39,936 bases of DNA from Rhizobium sp. (lineage in GTDB: Bacteria; Pseudomonadota; Alphaproteobacteria; Rhizobiales; Rhizobiaceae). The notes beneath the pieces were generated by a model, which had not been told where the DNA came from, did no database searches, and saw nothing but the letters and a program-made list of their open reading frames with translations. The stretch covers positions 1-39,936 of the forward strand of contig JAHRYZ010000008.1 in NCBI GenBank assembly GCA_020621905.1, given 5' to 3'. This document shows positions 1 through 8,571 of the stretch, in pieces (position 1 is the first letter of the stretch; each line of letters opens with the position of its first letter). The position numbers were made by a program, and so were the translations under genes.

Positions 1-248
1 GTCGGCCAGTCGAAACGGGTCTCGCCGACGGTCCATCCATAGCCTGCCGCATCCTCGAAATGCTCGTGGAACTGCGACGCATAGACGAGCAGCTTCTTCG
101 GCACGCAGCCACGGATGACGCAGGTGCCGCCGAAGCGGTATTCCTCGGCGATCGCGACCTTCTTGCCGAGCGATGCGGCCACACGCGCACTGCGCACCCC
201 GCCGGAGCCGCCACCGATCACGAACAGATCATAGTCAAAATCGGACAT
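1..248 (-). CDS. gor: Glutathione-disulfide reductase, N-terminal part (cut by window edge)
   Basis: The minus-strand frame starts with ATG at 248 and runs off the left edge, giving about 82 residues. Near the N-terminus it reads [19 protein letters not shown], the GxGxxG dinucleotide-binding fold for FAD. This is followed by [19 protein letters not shown], which carries the redox-active CxxxxC disulfide of the pyridine nucleotide-disulfide oxidoreductase family; RGCVPKKL is typical of glutathione reductase rather than lipoamide dehydrogenase. The enzyme is cytoplasmic and uses NADPH to regenerate glutathione. It lies downstream of rpiA and the DUF2059 gene on the same strand, but a terminator-like hairpin separates it from them, so it probably has its own promoter in 249-316. 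The C-terminal dimerisation domain is not visible. Confidence 0.93.
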   Translation of the reverse strand, partial: MSDFDYDLFVIGGGSGGVRSARVAASLGKKVAIAEEYRFGGTCVIRGCVPKKLLVYASQFHEHFEDAAGYGWTVGETRFDWP

Positions 249-316
249 GGCGTATCTCCCTGCAAATCATCGGTACGGATGGTGGCCCTGATATAGGATG
301 CGGTGTCACCAAAATA

Positions 317-341
317 AAAGCCCGGAACGTGTCCGGGCTTT
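317..341 (-). terminator. Intrinsic terminator after the DUF2059 gene
   Basis: A 9-bp perfect stem (AAAGCCCGG pairing with CCGGGCTTT, 7-nt loop) is followed on the minus strand by TATTTT. It sits between the DUF2059 stop at 366 and the gor start at 248, so it should end the rpiA-DUF2059 transcript. Confidence 0.8.
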
Positions 342-365
342 GCATTTCTCAAGAAGCGGCTGAGC

Positions 366-902
366 TCAGGGCTTGGGGGCCGCAGGCGTGGCACCGACTT
401 CCTTGAGCATGGCTTCGTTGGCCTGCTTTTCCAGGTCGCGGGCGACGCCGGCGGTCCAGATGTCGGCGGCTTTCATCAGCTCGCGCATGGCGATCGGGCC
501 GTCCTTGAGCAGTTTCTTGCCGGCTTCGCTGGTGTAGAAGGCCGTCATGGCATTGAGCTCTTCGACGGTGAATGCCTTGGCATAGACCAGGGCCGCCTCG
601 CGCTCGAGGTCGCCGCGGCGCGGTGCGAGCTTCAGGGCCTCGGCATCGACGGTTGCCGAAATCTTGTCCTCGAGGTTCGGATAGGCCTGAATGAGCTGGG
701 TCTTCAGACGATCCGAAATGTTCGGCAGGATGTTGTCGAGGCGGTCGGTCGCGCCGAGCGCGGTGACTGCGGCACGCGCCGCCTGGACGTGTTCAGCCGA
801 GATTTCCTGCGCCTGGGCGGAAAAACCCATGAAGAGGCCGCCGGCAATGACGGTGACAGAAGCGAAACGCCCCAAACCCGAAAATTTGACCATGAAATCC
901 AT
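366..902 (-). CDS. Secreted DUF2059 domain protein
   Basis: This 178-residue protein has an N-terminal signal peptide (hydrophobic stretch ending FMGFSAQAQ, probable cleavage after AQA). The rest is a helical DUF2059 domain, recognisable by EELNAMTAFYTSEAGKKLL followed by a helical tail with AIAMREL-like features. It is presumably periplasmic; the function of the family is not established. It begins 9 bases after rpiA, with an AGGAG element next to the rpiA stop, so it is likely co-transcribed with rpiA. A second ATG at 893 (MVKFSG) is an equally plausible start because AGGAG lies very close to the first ATG and 11 bases from the second. The rpiA-DUF2059-gor order supports a Rhizobiaceae origin (from memory, not checked). 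Confidence 0.85.
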   Translation of the reverse strand: MDFMVKFSGLGRFASVTVIAGGLFMGFSAQAQEISAEHVQAARAAVTALGATDRLDNILPNISDRLKTQLIQAYPNLEDKISATVDAEALKLAPRRGDLEREAALVYAKAFTVEELNAMTAFYTSEAGKKLLKDGPIAMRELMKAADIWTAGVARDLEKQANEAMLKEVGATPAAPKP

Positions 903-911
903 TGCTCCTGT

Positions 912-1610
912 TTAGTTCTTTGCGTCCATGACCCGCGCACCCGCCGGTCCGGCGATGATGGCAAGCGAGGCCAGATTGATGAATAGCCCGTGCTCGACCA
1001 CACCGGGGATGGTGTTGAGCGCCATGGCCAAGGCCTCTGCATCAGGAATGCGGCCAAATGATGCGTCGAGAATGAGGTGGCCGCCGTCTGTGGTGAAGAG
1101 CCCGTCGCCGGAAGCGCGCAATTTGAGTTCGCCGGTCAGACCGAGGCGCTCGGCCGTCTTTTCCACCGCGATCCGCGTCGAAGCCTGGCCGAAGGGATTG
1201 ATTTCGATCGGCAGCGGAAAGCGACCGAGGACATCGACGACCTTGCTTTCGTCGGCAATGACGATCATGCGTTCGGAGGCCGCCGCCACGATCTTCTCGC
1301 GCAGCAGGGCGCCGCCGCCACCCTTGATCAGCCGAAGCTGCGCGTCGACTTCGTCGGCGCCGTCGATGGTGAGATCCAGTTGCGGAAGCTCGTCGAGCGA
1401 CTTCAACGGCACGCCGAGTTCCAGGCACAGCCGCGCCGTGCGTTCCGAAGTCGGCACGCCCTCGACCTTCAGGCCACCGGCCACCTTTTCCGCCAGAAGC
1501 CGGACAAACTCCTCCGCGGTAGAACCGGTGCCGATGCCGAGACGCATTCCGTCTTCGACATGCTCCAAAGCCGCAGCCGCAGCCTTTATCTTCATCTCGC
1601 GGGCGTCCAT
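912..1610 (-). CDS. rpiA: Ribose-5-phosphate isomerase A
   Basis: The 232-residue product has the normal family length. It shows the RpiA motifs in order: [12 protein letters not shown] (phosphate-binding loop, about residues 25-36), [11 protein letters not shown] (catalytic Asp region) and [14 protein letters not shown] (catalytic Lys/Glu region). It interconverts ribose 5-phosphate and ribulose 5-phosphate in the non-oxidative pentose phosphate pathway in the cytoplasm. The start at 1610 gives [16 protein letters not shown], a normal N-terminus. The gene is divergent from gph, with about 160 bp between them that must hold both promoters. It leads a short unit with the DUF2059 gene. The frame is intact. 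Confidence 0.97.
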   Translation of the reverse strand: MDAREMKIKAAAAALEHVEDGMRLGIGTGSTAEEFVRLLAEKVAGGLKVEGVPTSERTARLCLELGVPLKSLDELPQLDLTIDGADEVDAQLRLIKGGGGALLREKIVAAASERMIVIADESKVVDVLGRFPLPIEINPFGQASTRIAVEKTAERLGLTGELKLRASGDGLFTTDGGHLILDASFGRIPDAEALAMALNTIPGVVEHGLFINLASLAIIAGPAGARVMDAKN

Positions 1611-1772
1611 GCGCCAAAAGCTCCTGTCCGTTTCGTCGTCAGCTGTTTACACGCCTCGCCGGGCAAACGAAAGCCCCTTTCCGATAGCGCCGTATCGGTT
1701 GCCTTTTGTCGGTATTTCGCCTACCCGGCTAGTGTATTCCCGCGTTCCATCAGCCAGAGACGGAGCCTGCCC

Positions 1773-2426
1773 TTGAAAGCCCCCACGATCGTCTTCGACC
1801 TTGACGGCACGCTCGTCGATACCGCCCCGGACCTTGTCTCCAGCCTGAACCATACGATCGCCGTCGCCGGCCTGTCGCCGGTCGGCTACGGGGACCTGAC
1901 CCATCTGGTCGGCCACGGCGCCCGCGCCATGATCGCACGCGCCTTCGCGCTGCGCGGCGTGCCGCTTGCCGAGGAGGAGCTCCAGCCCCTGCTCGACCGC
2001 TTCATCGATCACTACACGGCGGGCATGCCTGGCGAGAGCCAGCCCTATCCGGGTCTCGTCGATGCGCTCGGGCGCTTGCGGGAGGCCGGCTTCCGGCTCG
2101 CCGTCTGCACCAACAAGATGGAGGGACTGGCGGTCCCGCTGATCGAGAAGCTGGGCCTCACCCATCATTTTGCGGCGATTGCCGGCGGAGACACCTTTGC
2201 CGTGCCAAGCCCGATCCGGCCATCTCACGGCAACGATCGAGCGGCCGGCGGTGATCGGCCAAGCCGTCATGGTCGGCGACAGCATCAACGACATCCTGGC
2301 CGCCAGGAACGCCGGCATCCTGTCCGTCGTCGTGTCCGTCGATTCCCGATCGTCCGTCAGGAACTCGGCGCCGACCGGCTGATCCGCCATTTCGACGAAC
2401 TGACGCCGTCGCCGCTGTCGGGCTGA
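1773..2426 (+). CDS. gph: Phosphoglycolate phosphatase (HAD family), frame disrupted near 2200-2370
   Basis: The start is probably TTG at 1773 (MKAPTIVFDLDGTLVDT), with GGAG seven bases upstream. HAD motif I (DxDGTLVDT), the cap domain and motif II (VCTNK) are intact in one frame. From about 2200 the frame changes: HLTATIER and VMVGDSINDILAARNAG (HAD motif IV) lie in the next frame, and the C-terminus LGADRLIRHFDELTP is back in the first. At least four single G or C bases appear to be missing, for example in the expected RKPDPRH segment. The enzyme removes phosphate from 2-phosphoglycolate made by RuBisCO side reactions or DNA repair. All conserved motifs survive in one frame or another, so sequencing error is more likely than a true pseudogene. 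Confidence 0.85.
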   Translation: MKAPTIVFDLDGTLVDTAPDLVSSLNHTIAVAGLSPVGYGDLTHLVGHGARAMIARAFALRGVPLAEEELQPLLDRFIDHYTAGMPGESQPYPGLVDALGRLREAGFRLAVCTNKMEGLAVPLIEKLGLTHHFAAIAGGDTFAVPSPIRPSHGNDRAAGGDRPSRHGRRQHQRHPGRQERRHPVRRRVRRFPIVRQELGADRLIRHFDELTPSPLSG

Positions 2427-2454
2427 TCGGGCGGGCTGCACCCGCCTTTTCATC

Positions 2455-4316
2455 TCATGCCCGCGGCGCCCGTGCGTCGCTGGTCGCCTTGAAGGCCTTG
2501 CGGGTCGAATCGTCGCGGCCGTAGACGTCGTCGAAATAATCGACCCCGCCGTCCTTGTTCGGCCAGGCGGTGAAGTAGGCCACGTAGACCGGGATCTTCT
2601 GCGGCACCTGCACCGCCCGGTTCTGACCCGACGCGATCTGCCTGGCGATCTCGGCCGTGGTCGTCCCATTACGCTGCTGCCATCACCGCGGCTCGGCGGT
2701 ACGCAGCCATGGCTGAGTGCGCGCATGTCGCGCTGGAAAAGCCTTCGACGGCGTGTCGTGCATGTAGATCGAGTGCGTGTTCGGGAACAGGATCTTCAAC
2801 TCGCCGAGCGCGTTGTCGCTGCCCGGAGGCTGGCGGACATCGACGCTGTGAGTGGTGTTCCAGTCGACCTGGCTCGACGAGACCTTGCGACCGCCATAGC
2901 TCACCTCATAGCCGAGCCGGTCCAGATAGCTGGGATCGGCCCGAAGCTTGGGGAGCATTTCGTTGACGATGATCGACTTCGGGACGCCCCAATAGGGGTT
3001 GAACTCGACCGTCTCGATCTGGTCCTGGAAGAAATAGGTCTGGTTCGACTTAGACCCGACGACCACCCGCATGGCCAATTGCTCGCGGCCATCGTTGACA
3101 TAATAGGCCGTGAAGGCCGGCTGGTTGATGAAGACGTAGCGTTGGCCCAGATCGTCCGGCAGCCAGCGCAGCTGTTCCATGGCAATGACGAGCTTGTCGA
3201 TCTTCTCGGCATTGCTGTGGCCGGTCAGCTGACGGATGGTCGCGCGGCCGACGACGCCGTCGGGCTTCAGGCCCCTTTCCTTCTGGAAGGCCTCGACCAC
3301 GGCCACCAGCTCGGGCGTGTATTCCGGTGCACCGGTATAGGCGGACAGCACCGCCGCGTGGGTCGCCTTGAGTTCCTCCGAGCCTTCGGTTCGGATCGCC
3401 GCCAGGATGTTGGCGAGTTCCGGATTGCTCTGGCCGGGCTTCAGCAGGGTGCCGGGTGCGATCTCGACCCGGGCGCCCGCCTGGCTGTCGGCCGCACGCA
3501 GGCGCGCCAGCTCCGCCTTCATTGCCTGGAACTGCGCATTGTCCGGATCGCGCGAACGCAGATAGGCGGCAACATCCGGGCTCAGCCGCAGCATGTTGAG
3601 GACGGGCTTCAGGTTGACCGCCTTGCGCTTGAAGTCGTGATAGCCGGAGATCTTATTCGGATCGATCCGGCCGCGCGCCGTGTCGGTGGCGTAGGTCAGG
3701 AGCTTGGCGGAGAGCGCCACTTCGAACCTTGCAAGCTCGCGGGCAAGCTTGTCCGGGTCGGCCGGATCGGCGGCCTCTGCCGGCAGTGCGACTGCGTAAT
3801 CATCCGGTGCAAGTCCGGCTTCGCCGCTGGCTCAGGCCCTGCATGGCACGCGCGCCCGATCGGTGATCCCGCATCGGTGACCCAGATCAGCGGCTTGTTG
3901 TCCTTGTAGTAGGTTTCCACGGCTGCGGCGATTTCGTCCGGTGCGCGTACGCCGGTCTCGGCGAGAAAGCGGCGCACCTGCGGCTGGTCGCTGGCAACGG
4001 CCGGGCTTGTCGTATTGACATCCGGGGCGGCCGGAACCGTCGGCGCCTTGATCGCGACAGGACGCGTAGCCTCTGCCTTGTAGGTGTAGTAGCGCGGACC
4101 GGCGACCTTCGGCAACGGCTCCGGATCGCCCATTTCCAGCCCACCCCGGGCCTGGGGCTCGAAGATCGTTCCCATGCCGGACCTCGGGCTGGATTTGCCC
4201 GGCCCGCCGCGCAGCAGATCGAGAAGCGTGGCCGCCTCAGCCGCCTGGGGAAAGGCATTGAGGCTCGTCATCGCAGCCAGCACTGCCGTCGCCGCGATCT
4301 TCTTGTACTTTGTCAT
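2455..4316 (-). CDS. YcbB/LdtD-like L,D-transpeptidase with peptidoglycan-binding domain, frameshifted twice
   Basis: Three minus-strand frames join into one protein of about 620 residues. The first (start 4316, MTKYKKIAATAV) has a signal peptide and the YYKDNKPLIWV scaffold region. The second (to about 2690) carries a PG_binding_1 domain (AFQKERGLKPDGVVGRATI) and most of a YkuD catalytic domain (NPYWGVPKSIIVNEML, YMHDTPSK). The third begins with MRALSHGCV, which holds the catalytic SHGC cysteine motif, and the C-terminus ends DARAPRA before a TGA at 2455. Breaks lie at about 3820-3880 and 2680-2730 and consist of small G/C or T indels. The enzyme would make 3-3 peptidoglycan cross-links or anchor envelope proteins in the periplasm. 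Intact catalytic residues in shifted frames argue for sequence error. Confidence 0.88.
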
Positions 4317-4513
4317 TCTCGCACTCGTTCCAGATCTGTCGTCGCGAAGCGGCGCCCGGGGCCGCCGCCGTTCATGGTGCGGATCACTAGCCCAAAGGCA
4401 TATCATTGAAAAGTTGCCGACGCTTCGGCGCCGAAGCCAACCGGTTTCAAATTTGCGTGAGTCCGCGGATGCCGGCACGCCGGCACTCAAGCCGACTTTA
4501 ATGAAAATACTCG

Positions 4514-4529
4514 TTAAATTTTCCTTTAC
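4514..4529. promoter_or_regulatory. CtrA-like site, one mismatch
   Basis: TTAA, seven bases, then TTTAC, compared with the CtrA consensus TTAA-N7-TTAAC. It lies 198 bases upstream of the L,D-transpeptidase start in an A+T-rich patch. It is a candidate only. Confidence 0.35.
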
Positions 4530-4595
4530 CGGCCGACAAAAGGTTGCGCACAGGCAAATGCGAGCGAGATCGGCCGCACGATTTTACCCGGCCGC

Positions 4596-4611
4596 GTGCC
4601 ATATATGACAC
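4596..4611. promoter_or_regulatory. Imperfect 16-bp palindrome, candidate operator
   Basis: GTGCCATATATGACAC is symmetric except for one base pair, with CATATATG at its centre. It sits 32 bases beyond the acr3 stop codon and upstream of the L,D-transpeptidase promoter region. The binding protein is unknown. Confidence 0.35.
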
Positions 4612-4643
4612 GTCGCACGACCACTCGATCGCCCGTTCCCCGC

Positions 4644-5690
4644 TCAGGCGGGAAAATAACGCCGCGTGCCATTGGCCACGGCCACGAGCACCAGCATGGC
4701 GGGCACTTCGACGAGAACGCCGACGACGGTCGCCAGGGCGGCGCCGGAATTGAGGCCGAAGAGGCTGATGGCGACAGCAACCGCCAGTTCGAAGAAGTTC
4801 GAGGTTCCGATCAGCGCGGCCGGCGCCGCCACATTGTGCGGCAGCCGCCAGAGATAAGCCCAGCCATAGGCAATGACGAAGATCAGCGCGTTCTGCAGCA
4901 GCAAAGGTATGGCGATGAGCACGATGACCAAGGGCGAAGAGACGATCGTCTCGGCCTGGAAGCCGAACAGCAGCACGACGGTCGCCAGCAGCCCAACGAT
5001 CGAGAACGGCTTCAACTGCGCAATAAAGCGGGCAATGGCCTCACCGTCATGCCGTGCGTCGAGCCGGCGACGTGTCAGATAGCCCGCGGCGAGCGGAATG
5101 ACCACGTAGAGGATGACGGAGAGCAGCAGCGTCGTCCACGGCACCGTCACGTCGGTGACACCGAGCAGGAAGGCGGCGATCGGGGCGAAGGCGACGACCA
5201 TGACCAGATCGTTGATCGAGACCTGCACGAGCGTGTAATTCGCATCGCCGCGCACCAGCTGGCTCCAGACGAAGACCATGGCCGTGCACGGCGCGACACC
5301 GAGCAGGATCATGCCGGCGATGTATTCCTTGGCATCCTCCGGGGAGACGAGGTCCGCGAAGACATACTGGAAGAACAGCACGCCGAGGATCGCCATGGTG
5401 AAAGGCTTGATCAGCCAGTTGACCACCAGCGTCACGCACAGCCCCTTGGGCTTGCGGCCGACATCCTTCAGCGAGTCGAAGTCGATGCTCACCATCATCG
5501 GGTAGATCATCACCCAGATCAGCACCGCGACGACCAGATTGACGCTGGCATATTCGATCGCCGCCACCGCCTGGAACAGGCTGGAAAAGGACAAGCCGAG
5601 GCCGACGCCGGCCGCGATGCACAGCGCTACCCACAGCGACAGATAGCGCTCGAAGAATCCGAGCGGAGACGGAGACGAAGTCGAGGACAT
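4644..5690 (-). CDS. acr3: ACR3-family arsenite efflux permease
   Basis: About 348 residues with roughly ten hydrophobic segments. It carries the conserved ACR3 stretch [13 protein letters not shown], whose Cys is required for arsenite transport in characterised ACR3 proteins, and [18 protein letters not shown] near the C-terminus. It exports arsenite across the inner membrane using the proton motive force. The start at 5690 ([18 protein letters not shown]) is chosen because it matches the family N-terminus and lies 43 bases after the arsC stop; a longer frame from 5783 would overlap arsC. It is the last gene of arsR-arsC-acr3. A CCCGC/GCGGG hairpin overlaps its stop codon but has no T-run. 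Confidence 0.94.
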   Translation of the reverse strand: MSSTSSPSPLGFFERYLSLWVALCIAAGVGLGLSFSSLFQAVAAIEYASVNLVVAVLIWVMIYPMMVSIDFDSLKDVGRKPKGLCVTLVVNWLIKPFTMAILGVLFFQYVFADLVSPEDAKEYIAGMILLGVAPCTAMVFVWSQLVRGDANYTLVQVSINDLVMVVAFAPIAAFLLGVTDVTVPWTTLLLSVILYVVIPLAAGYLTRRRLDARHDGEAIARFIAQLKPFSIVGLLATVVLLFGFQAETIVSSPLVIVLIAIPLLLQNALIFVIAYGWAYLWRLPHNVAAPAALIGTSNFFELAVAVAISLFGLNSGAALATVVGVLVEVPAMLVLVAVANGTRRYFPA

Positions 5691-5733
5691 GAGCAAACGC
5701 CGATCGTTGAAGTAAGGGTGCGCCAGCGCGCCT

Positions 5734-6228
5734 TTAGGATTTGCCGATGTCGCTGATCCGCTTCTGCAGCGCGAGCCGGTCAAGGCTTGCGATCGGCAGG
5801 TTGACGAAGATGGAGATGCGGTTGTTCAGCATGCGGTAGGTGTCGGCAAAGGCCAGCGCCTTTTCCGTGTTGGTGCCCTCGACGGCCGCCGGGTCGGGTA
5901 CGCCCCAATGGGCGGTCATCGGCTGGCCGGGCCAGACCGGGCAGGATTCGGCGGCAGCCGAATCGCAGACCGTGAAGACGAAATCCATCTGCGGCGCGCC
6001 GGGCACGGCAAACTCGTCCCAGCTCTTCGAGCGCAGGCCGGAGACATCGTGGTTCGCCCGCTTCAGCAGGTCGATCGCCATCGGGTGGACCTCGCCCTTC
6101 GGATGGGATCCGGCGGAATAGGCGGTGAAGCGTCCCCGCCCCTCGCGGTTGAGGCAGGCTTCGGCGAGGATCGAGCGGGCGGAATTGCCCGTACACAGGA
6201 ACAGCACGTTGAAATGATCTTGGGTCAT
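5734..6228 (-). CDS. arsC: Arsenate reductase, low-molecular-weight phosphatase type
   Basis: The 164-residue product opens with the CX5R(S) loop LCTGNSARS (C12 to R18), which binds arsenate in this family. Further cysteines at about 88 (VFTVCDS) and 95 (ESCPVWPG) fit the thioredoxin-linked cascade that reduces arsenate to arsenite through an intramolecular disulfide. It is the LMW-PTPase class, not the glutaredoxin-linked E. coli R773 class. It follows arsR by 11 bases and feeds arsenite to the ACR3 pump. The frame is intact. Confidence 0.95.
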   Translation of the reverse strand: MTQDHFNVLFLCTGNSARSILAEACLNREGRGRFTAYSAGSHPKGEVHPMAIDLLKRANHDVSGLRSKSWDEFAVPGAPQMDFVFTVCDSAAAESCPVWPGQPMTAHWGVPDPAAVEGTNTEKALAFADTYRMLNNRISIFVNLPIASLDRLALQKRISDIGKS

Positions 6229-6239
6229 CGGAGGGACCT

Positions 6240-6572
6240 TCAGCAGCGACAGGTGATTTCTTCAAGTATCGGCCGGCACAGCTCGGGCGAACCGCCGCAG
6301 CAGTCCTCGAGCAGGAAGGCCATGAGTGCGCGCATCGCCTCGAGATCGGCGCGATAGCGGATATGCCGGCCCTCACGCTCGCTGCTCACCAGGCCGGCAT
6401 TGGCCAGCACGGTCAGGTTGGCCGAGAGCGTGTTGGCGCGAAAGTTGAGCGCGACGGCAATGTCGCCGGCGTTGAGGCCGTCCGGCGCGTGGCGCACCAG
6501 CAAGCGGAAGATCGCCAGCCGTCCGTCATGGCCGAGCGCCGAAAGCGCGTCGAGAGTCTGTTTCGTATCCAT
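6240..6572 (-). CDS. arsR: ArsR-family arsenic-responsive repressor with C-terminal cysteines
   Basis: About 110 residues with a winged helix-turn-helix (LNAGDIAVALNFRANTLSANLTVLANAGLV) and a C-terminal tail reading EDCCGGSPELCRP and ending CRC. The tail cysteines resemble the C-terminal As(III) site of the A. ferrooxidans type of ArsR rather than the CxC site in the recognition helix of R773 ArsR, and no Cys is present in the helix here. The start at 6572 (MDTKQTLDALSALGHDG) is preferred; an upstream ATG at 6587 would add five residues. The gene should repress its own operon until arsenite or antimonite binds, and it is divergent from fumC. Confidence 0.92.
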   Translation of the reverse strand: MDTKQTLDALSALGHDGRLAIFRLLVRHAPDGLNAGDIAVALNFRANTLSANLTVLANAGLVSSEREGRHIRYRADLEAMRALMAFLLEDCCGGSPELCRPILEEITCRC

Positions 6573-6584
6573 ATTTCCAGAAAT
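6573..6584. promoter_or_regulatory. Perfect inverted repeat next to the arsR start
   Basis: ATTTC-CA-GAAAT, immediately upstream of the preferred arsR start codon. It could be part of the ArsR operator, although it is short and would fall inside the gene if the 6587 start is used. Confidence 0.3.
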
Positions 6585-6727
6585 CATGAATTATCGAAGT
6601 TTACAAGAGGCCGCACCGCGAAAATTTAACATGAATTTCGCACTCAAAAATTCAGCCGGCCATTGCACCGAACCCGACGAAGACTAATTATCCCGTCACG
6701 AAACTGTTCGAGAGCAAGGCCAGCACA

Positions 6728-8119
6728 ATGAGCAATACCCGTACCGAATCCGACACCTTCGGCCCGATCGACGTCGCCGCCGACCGCTATTGGGGCGCCC
6801 AGGCGGAGCGCTCGCGCGGCAATTTCAAGATCGGCTGGGAAAAGCAGCCCCTCTCCGTCGTGCGTGCGCTCGGCATCGTCAAGCAGGCGGCGGCGCGCGC
6901 CAACATGGCGCTCGGCGGGCTCGATCCCAGCCTCGGCGAGGTCATCGTCAAGGCGGCGCAGGAGGTGATCGACGGCAAGCTCGACGACCATTTCCCGCTC
7001 GTCGTCTGGCAGACCGGTTCCGGCACCCAGTCCAACATGAACGCCAACGAGGTGATCTCCAACCGGGCGATCGAGATGCTCGGCGGCGTGATGGGCTCGA
7101 AAAAGCCGGTTCACCCCAACGACCACGTCAACATGAGCCAGTCGTCGAACGATACCTATCCGACGGCCATGCACATCGCCTGCGCCGAACAGATCGTCCG
7201 CCACCTGATTCCCGATCTGAAGCACCTCCACGAAGCCCTTGATGCCAAGGCGAAATCCTTCGCTCATATCATCAAGATCGGCCGCACCCATACGCAGGAC
7301 GCGACGCCTCTGACGCTCGGCCAGGAATTCTCCGGCTACGCTGCCCAGGTCGCCTCGGCGATCAAGCGGGTCGAGCTGACGCTGCCGGGTCTCTACGAAC
7401 TGGCCCAAGGCGGCACCGCCGTCGGCACCGGGCTCAACGCGCCGGTCGGCTTTGCCGAAAAGGTGGCGGAAGAGATCGCCGGGATCACCGGCCTGCCCTT
7501 CGTCACCGCGCCGAACAAGTTCGAGGCGCTCGCCGCCCACGACGCCATGGTCTTTGCCCACGGTGCGATCAACGCCGCCGCTGCCGCCCTGTTCAAGATC
7601 GCCAATGACATCCGCTTCCTCGGCTCCGGCCCGCGCGCAGGGTTGGGCGAACTGTCGCTGCCGGAAAACGAGCCGGGTTCGTCGATCATGCCGGGCAAGG
7701 TCAACCCGACGCAGTCCGAGGCGCTGACCCAGGTCTGCGCCCATATCTTCGGCAACAATGCCGCCATCACCTTCGCCGGCAGCCAGGGGCACTTCGAACT
7801 CAACGTCTACAATCCGATGATGGCCTACAACTTCCTCCAGTCGGTGCAACTGCTCGGCGATGCGGCCCGCTCGTTCACCGACAATTGCGTCGTCGGCATC
7901 GAGGCGCGCGAGGACAACATCCGCAAGGGCGTGGAGAACTCGCTGATGCTGGTCACGGCGCTGAACACCCGTCTCGGCTACGACACCTGCGCCAAGATCG
8001 CCAAGACCGCCCACAAGAACGGCACGACGCTGCGCCAGGAAACGGTCGGCGGCGGCTATCTCAGCAATGAGGAGTTCGACGAACTGGTGCGGCCGGAGTT
8101 GATGATCGGGCCGAAGTGA
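6728..8119 (+). CDS. fumC: Class II fumarate hydratase
   Basis: 463 residues, the usual length. Family motifs in order are [14 protein letters not shown] (about residues 96-109), [29 protein letters not shown] and the fumarase/lyase signature [15 protein letters not shown], with the catalytic Ser at about 318. It is an iron-independent, oxidation-stable homotetramer that interconverts fumarate and malate in the TCA cycle. It is divergent from the ars operon across about 155 bp. A second, unrelated Fe-S fumarase lies about 450 bp downstream on the same strand. The frame is intact. Confidence 0.97.
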   Translation: MSNTRTESDTFGPIDVAADRYWGAQAERSRGNFKIGWEKQPLSVVRALGIVKQAAARANMALGGLDPSLGEVIVKAAQEVIDGKLDDHFPLVVWQTGSGTQSNMNANEVISNRAIEMLGGVMGSKKPVHPNDHVNMSQSSNDTYPTAMHIACAEQIVRHLIPDLKHLHEALDAKAKSFAHIIKIGRTHTQDATPLTLGQEFSGYAAQVASAIKRVELTLPGLYELAQGGTAVGTGLNAPVGFAEKVAEEIAGITGLPFVTAPNKFEALAAHDAMVFAHGAINAAAAALFKIANDIRFLGSGPRAGLGELSLPENEPGSSIMPGKVNPTQSEALTQVCAHIFGNNAAITFAGSQGHFELNVYNPMMAYNFLQSVQLLGDAARSFTDNCVVGIEAREDNIRKGVENSLMLVTALNTRLGYDTCAKIAKTAHKNGTTLRQETVGGGYLSNEEFDELVRPELMIGPK

Positions 8120-8204
8120 CAACGCTATGGCGGCCGCTGCAAGCTTCCACATGCATACGCACGGGGAATTCCGCTTTCCTTCGTAATCCGCTAATGTGGC
8201 GCAC

Positions 8205-8465
8205 ATGCTGCAACCCGCCAAACAACCACTGACGGTCTATCTCGATCCGGACGTCGTCGCCCGGGTCGAGGCGCTGGTCGGCGCGGGACGTTACGACAAT
8301 GCCAGCCAACTGGTGCAAGAGGCGCTGGCCATGTGGCAGTCGGCCTTCAATCAGCGGGAATTCGAACTGGAACTCAAGAAGGCCTATGAGCGTGGCATCG
8401 CCCTGAGGGGCCGCGACAATGTCCATGCCGCGGACTTCCTGCGCACATTGGGCGATCGCGCCTGA
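8205..8465 (+). CDS. Orphan ribbon-helix-helix (ParD/CopG-like) protein
   Basis: 86 residues. The N-terminus reads PLTVYLDPDVVARVEALVGAGRYDNASQLVQEAL, matching the RHH fold: one beta strand followed by two helices, with the G(R/K)Y(D/A)NASEVV turn typical of ParD antitoxins. The C-terminal half is an amphipathic, charged helix of the kind that wraps a ParE toxin. No toxin gene follows; the next gene is a fumarase and the 106-bp gap has no ORF. A GTG start at 8196 is possible. It could be a solitary antitoxin or a stand-alone transcription factor; its target is unknown. Confidence 0.75.
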   Translation: MLQPAKQPLTVYLDPDVVARVEALVGAGRYDNASQLVQEALAMWQSAFNQREFELELKKAYERGIALRGRDNVHAADFLRTLGDRA

Positions 8466-8571
8466 GCGGGATGGCCCCATACGGCCTCCCTCTTTAGAAT
8501 CATTGAAATTTAACGTCCGCCGCCTTACACCACCGCCATCCGACAACCTGCCTCCGAAAGGCTTTTGACTG

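Larger units (their letters stand above)
4317..4643. other. Intergenic region upstream of the L,D-transpeptidase gene
   Basis: These 327 bases separate the L,D-transpeptidase start from the acr3 stop. No convincing ORF or RNA gene was seen. The region includes an A+T-rich patch around 4495-4530 with a CtrA-like site and an imperfect 16-bp palindrome at 4596-4611. The promoter of the L,D-transpeptidase gene should lie here. Confidence 0.6.

Noticed and set aside
8129-8171. NotI, HindIII, NsiI and EcoRI sites packed within about 40 bases after fumC, like a cloning linker
   Set aside because: The order matches no linker I know, there is no vector sequence around it, and flanking genes are continuous native DNA. 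Probably coincidence.
8205-8465. Type II toxin-antitoxin module
   Set aside because: Only the antitoxin-like RHH protein is present; no ParE-like or other toxin ORF exists on either side.
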